DNA from: Bacteroidota bacterium
GTDB taxonomy: Bacteria; Bacteroidota; Bacteroidia; Chitinophagales; Chitinophagaceae
Assembly: GCA_947457085.1 (NCBI GenBank)
Contig: CANGUS010000107.1
Coordinates: 1-6,446 of the forward strand
Direction of reading: 5' to 3'
DNA: 6,446 nucleotides
Part shown: positions 6,338 to 6,446 of the stretch, piece after piece
Numbering within the stretch: position 1 is the stretch's first letter
Layout of the letters: the number at the start of each line of letters is the position of its first letter
Position numbers and translations under genes: made by a program
Notes under the pieces: model-generated
Told to the model about the DNA's origin: nothing
The model's database searches: none
Seen by the model: only the letters and a program-made list of their open reading frames with translations

Positions 6338-6390
6338 TAATTTCTAAAAATGAATTTCTAAATTCTAAATTAGAAATTCTAAAAATGAAA
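6338..6390. repeat. TTCTAAA-type repeats and hairpin after pntAB
   Basis: TTCTAAAAATGAA occurs twice as an exact 13-bp direct repeat (6342-6354 and 6377-6389, 35 bp apart). Between and overlapping them, GAATTTCTAA (6352-6361) and TTAGAAATTC (6370-6379) form a perfect 10-bp inverted repeat with an 8-base loop. No T-tract follows, so it is not a standard terminator. The block fills nearly the whole gap before the four-helix-bundle gene and looks like the low-complexity DNA that could flank an inserted gene. Confidence 0.7.
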
Positions 6391-6400
6391 TCTTAAATAA

Positions 6401-6446
6401 ATGAGTGAAGCGAAAAAAATATACGATTTAGAGAAACGAACAAAAC
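6401..6446 (+). CDS. Four-helix-bundle protein (23S rRNA intervening-sequence / S23-like), N-terminal fragment
   Basis: Only 15 codons lie in the window: MSEAKKIYDLEKRTK, starting at the ATG at 6401 and running off the right edge. The IYDLEKRT stretch near the N-terminus resembles the (Y)DLExRT start of small four-helix-bundle proteins first found in 23S rRNA intervening sequences and common as stand-alone genes in Bacteroidota. They are about 115-130 residues long and related in fold to Avd, the accessory protein of diversity-generating retroelements. Their cellular function is not settled. The charged start rules out the membrane subunit PntB, which would be the expected next gene. The repeats at 6338-6390 directly precede it. 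Recognition rests on a short segment, so the family call is likely but not certain. Confidence 0.65.
   Translation, partial: MSEAKKIYDLEKRTK

Noticed and set aside
6338..6390. Rho-independent terminator after pntAB
   Set aside because: The 10-bp stem is mostly A/T and is not followed by a T-run, so it is better described as a repeat flank.

Overview
The window looks like chromosomal DNA of an AT-rich member of the phylum Bacteroidota. The evidence is a secreted protein with a type IX secretion (T9SS) C-terminal sorting domain, a TonB with the N-terminal signature usual in this phylum, A-rich start regions without clear Shine-Dalgarno sequences, and a TTG/TAnnTTT-type promoter. The order (Chitinophagales/Sphingobacteriales-like) is a guess from protein style, not a demonstration.

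Layout. Left part (1-2408, minus strand): two tandem genes separated by 3 bp encode large secreted repeat proteins. The upstream one (801-2408) is complete and ends in a T9SS sorting domain. The downstream one (1-797) starts in the window and runs off the left edge. Middle (2409-3137): a gene-poor stretch holding a few small inverted repeats and an organised array of about 21-bp units (2781-3021) with a 63-bp higher-order period. It is followed by a candidate promoter and a terminator-like hairpin in front of a plus-strand gene. That gene (3138-3752) encodes a 204-residue protein with a helical N-terminal half and a C-terminal fibronectin type III domain. It is visibly richer in G+C than its neighbours.

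Right part: a strong bidirectional terminator (3778-3813) separates the fibronectin gene from a convergent minus-strand tonB (3830-4672). Divergent from tonB is the start of a proton-translocating NAD(P) transhydrogenase operon: pntAA (4860-5972) and pntAB (6012-6332). The expected third gene, pntB, is not next. After a 68-bp gap full of TTCTAAA-type repeats, the first 15 codons of a four-helix-bundle (23S rRNA intervening-sequence / S23-like) protein appear at 6401 and run off the right edge.

Function. The secreted pair probably leaves the cell or is attached to its surface through T9SS. TonB couples the inner-membrane proton gradient to outer-membrane transport. The transhydrogenase couples the same gradient to NADPH formation. 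The most unusual features are the helically phased repeat array with the hairpin downstream of it, and the apparent insertion of a four-helix-bundle gene into or just after the pnt operon.
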